From Candidatus Trichofilum aggregatum (GTDB lineage: Bacteria > Chloroflexota > Anaerolineae > Promineifilales > Promineifilaceae): a stretch of 36,378 nt of DNA. A model generated the notes under the pieces. The model was not told the origin of the DNA and did no database searches. It was given only the letters and a program-made list of their open reading frames with translations. The translations under genes and the position numbers were made by a program. Where the stretch lies: contig JADJUV010000094.1 of assembly GCA_016716885.1 (NCBI GenBank), positions 1 through 36,378 of the forward strand, given 5' to 3'. Below are positions 34,501 through 36,378 of this stretch, piece by piece (the stretch's first letter is position 1; every line of letters starts with the position of its first letter).

Positions 34501-35271
34501 GGTGGGGATGTTGATCGTGGGAGCCAGGATCGTCACCGAGAAGAAGTTGCCCACGGCGATGCTGGCGACGTGGGTTCCGTGCCCATCGTTGTCGCGGGGG
34601 CCATCGGCGAAGTTCCAGGCCCCGATCAGTTTGTCGTTGCAGGGGAAAGTGGGATCGTAGTCGGGGTTGGCGGGGTCACACACGCCCCGGTAGATGCCCG
34701 CACCCCAGGGGTTGGTGTGGTTGTAGCCGTCCTCGCCTACGTCGGCGAAGGCGATATGCTCAGGGGTGATGCCAGTGTCCAACACCCCAACGATGACGCC
34801 TTCACCGGATGTGCCGGGTAAACCGCCGGTCGTCGTGCCGTTCCAAACGCCATCCGCGCCAATCCAGCGGGGGCCGCCGTGAATGAGGGGTTGGTAATGG
34901 GTCTGCGGCCGCGCCAATACCACCTCATCCCAACCTTGCACCAGGGCTAACTCAGCCTCGCTCAAAGAAACGGCTACGCCGTTGAAGGCCAGTTGGTATT
35001 GGCTGAGGAAAGTGATGGGGCGGTTTGCGGCCGCGCTCAACCGTTGGCGGAACTGTTCTTGCCGGGCCGTGAGGGTAGCCTGGTAACTGTGGCTGGCGGG
35101 GCTGTCCAGGTCGTTGCCCAGGTGCAGGGCCAGGGGTGGGTCAGCCAGTTGGATAATGACGATGGCCGTTTCGGGGGTGGCCTGGGTGTGGGCGAGGGGG
35201 AAAAGGACCGCGGCCGCGCACAGAACCAACAACCCCAACGGCAGCAACGGGCGGAAAATGTTTCGTTTCAT
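31585..35271 (-). CDS. Secreted S8 subtilase, about 1229 codons, with two compensating frameshifts
   Basis: A signal peptide (MKRNIFRPLLPLGLLVLCA...) and an inhibitor-like propeptide precede a peptidase S8 domain with Asp165 (GVLDTGITPEH), His231 (DGHGTHVAS), Asn337 and Ser562 (GTSQASPHVAGAA). A protease-associated-type insert lies around 385-490. Then come Ig-like C-terminal domains and a tail LYLPLLHKIN. Near 33056 one extra base shifts the frame: SNDAP should continue DAHFPLAIRPTASDLPPDV. About 32562 a missing base shifts it back (from QQSAAAPDA to ITLALALITNQDNGQL). The stretch from the ATG at 35271 to the stop is exactly 3687 nt, so the net frame is conserved. GAGG before the ATG overlaps the upstream lipoprotein stop. 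It is probably a cell-surface or secreted protease. Ten octamers encode AAA and one RP. The errors could be real or from the assembly. Confidence 0.85.
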
Positions 35272-35274
35272 ACA

Positions 35275-36310
35275 TTACCTCATCACGGGCGCAGGCCAGA
35301 GGATTGCGGGTGTTTCCAGACATTCTGTATGCGCTGGATTAACCAAAATGGTGTAGAAATCTTCTACATTCCAATTGCTCACTTCGTTTATAGGATAGCC
35401 TTCAGGTATGAGCGCACTCCCCGTTCCATTGGCACGTTCGGCAAGCGTTTTGTTACCATCCGGATCCCATATAGCTGGGTTCCATAAATATAAAATGGAT
35501 CCCTCGCGTCCATCAAATCCGTCAAAACATACATTGACAGTATCTTCAGCCCTGACCCCACCTGTTCCGTAAAGAACCAATACGCCTTGTTCAGGAAAAT
35601 AAAGGCGAAAACGAGCGGGCAATAAACCATAGTAAGGCTCAGGGATAGTCGACATCCATATTTCGGAGGGTTGCCCCAATTGTTGCAGGATAGGTGTGAT
35701 CTGGTATTCAGGCGCGAAGTTGACCTCAATTTCGGCTTCGATAACAACACCATCCTGAGCAAAAAATGTTGCCTACTTGTCTACCGTCATCAATTTGCGG
35801 ATCGACGAACGTCGCGTAAAGGGCCGAAAGTCCATTGTCTCCAACCTGTTCAGTGATATATGTGCCGAAGGCCATATAAAACTGCCAGACTTCATGTAGC
35901 GAAGCAACCCCCATTTCAAAGCCCCACCAGCAAGGCAATTCACATCCCCCATTGTTGCTCATCAGGTCGGCGTAAGTCTGCCCACGTTGTTCTGGCGGGA
36001 TGGTGGGCAAGGGTGTCAGGGTAGGCAACGGGTTAGGCGTAGAGGTGGGAGATGGTGAGGGGGTGGTTGTGGCGGTTAGGGTTGGCGTCAGGGTGGGCAA
36101 GGGGGTGACGGTAGCGGTCGAGGTTGGGGTTGTGGACGCGGTGGGTGTGAATGATGCCGGAACAAGGGTAGCCGTTAGCGTCGTTGCCTGAGTCGCATTT
36201 GCGGCGATGGTCTCATTCTGCCCCGTACAACCTACGGCAGAAAAGAGGAACAAAACGATTCCGATTATCAGCCCATAAGAGAACGGTGGGGTTGTTCGTT
36301 TTGGGGACAT
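35275..36310 (-). CDS. Lipoprotein with Thr/Pro-rich linker, split by a frameshift in a T6 run
   Basis: The product is an outer-surface lipoprotein: MSPKRTTPPFSYG, a hydrophobic segment, and the lipobox SAVGC. A Thr/Pro/Ser-rich linker follows (about 50-100), then an unrecognised globular domain containing GGCELPCWWG and a later NVCFDGFDG. At minus-strand 35766-35761 a run of six T shifts the frame after VGNIF. Removing one T restores AQDGVVIEAEIEVNFAPEYQ and leads into QQLGQPSEIWMSTIPEPYYG, ending ...PAPVMR at 35275. Frame sizes agree (1036 nt, one base too many). An AAGG site lies before the ATG at 36310. Its TAA lies 3 nt before the subtilase ATG, so the two form an operon. It has no octamer and no named family that I recognise. 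Confidence 0.78.
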
Positions 36311-36378
36311 AGGCTTTACCTTGCTGACAGGGGGTGGATTTCCGCTGTTCTCTGTTTAGGGTGATCAAAGTCACCTGG

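Overview
The window reads as a chromosomal contig, probably environmental, from a member of the Chloroflexota (Anaerolineae/Caldilineae-like). This placement is an inference. It rests on a moderately GC-rich base composition, Thr/Pro-rich surface linkers, a secreted subtilase ending in a YLPL-type tail, a large ATPase-LuxR regulator, a RecG with a long Pro-rich N-terminal extension, and the overall gene styles. I see no rRNA, tRNA, CRISPR array, transposase or phage structural gene.

Layout. (1) 1-6672 is a surface-polysaccharide block: a GT4 glycosyltransferase cut by the left edge and a DegT/DnrJ sugar aminotransferase on the minus strand, then divergently an O-antigen-ligase-like membrane protein, a GT2 transferase and a frameshifted GT4 transferase, closed by a clear terminator. 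(2) 6871-17166 is a genome-maintenance block, all on the plus strand: a Zn-ribbon DNA methylase (COG1743-like), a NurA-like nuclease, a stand-alone HAS-barrel protein, an MmcQ/YjbR protein, an exonuclease-DinG helicase and RecG. (3) 17203-23807 is mixed: a BrnT/BrnA toxin-antitoxin pair, CoaD, a coiled-coil protein, a GAF protein overlapping a GT39 membrane transferase, an EamA transporter and Ada. (4) 24212-26241 on the minus strand is an SPFH/band-7 gene followed by a divergent NAD-kinase-like gene, behind a good sigma-70-type promoter that overlaps a palindrome. (5) 26537-31564 holds a DUF1684 protein, a large LuxR-type ATPase regulator, a SnoaL-like protein and a DinB-like protein. (6) 31585-36310 on the minus strand is a lipoprotein followed 3 nt later by a secreted subtilase; both genes carry frameshifts.

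Two sequence-level signals stand out. First, the octamer GCGGCCGC (NotI palindrome) occurs about 60 times, roughly once per 600 bp, where one or two would be expected. Every copy lies in coding sequence, in all three codon phases (Ala-Ala-Ala, x-Gly-Arg, Arg-Pro). This resembles the HIP1 phenomenon of cyanobacteria with a different word, and it is absent from several segments that may be newer arrivals. Second, nearly every spacer holds short tandem iterons of period 7-8 (for example AATCGTA, ACGCACC, ACGCATT, GAGATTAA), often arranged as hairpins, together with several long perfect palindromes and a dispersed GC-rich repeat family containing a run of 24 G.

Four single-base frameshifts (near 6238, 32562, 33056 and 35761-35766) and the long homopolymers mean that local consensus errors must be considered before calling these genes dead.
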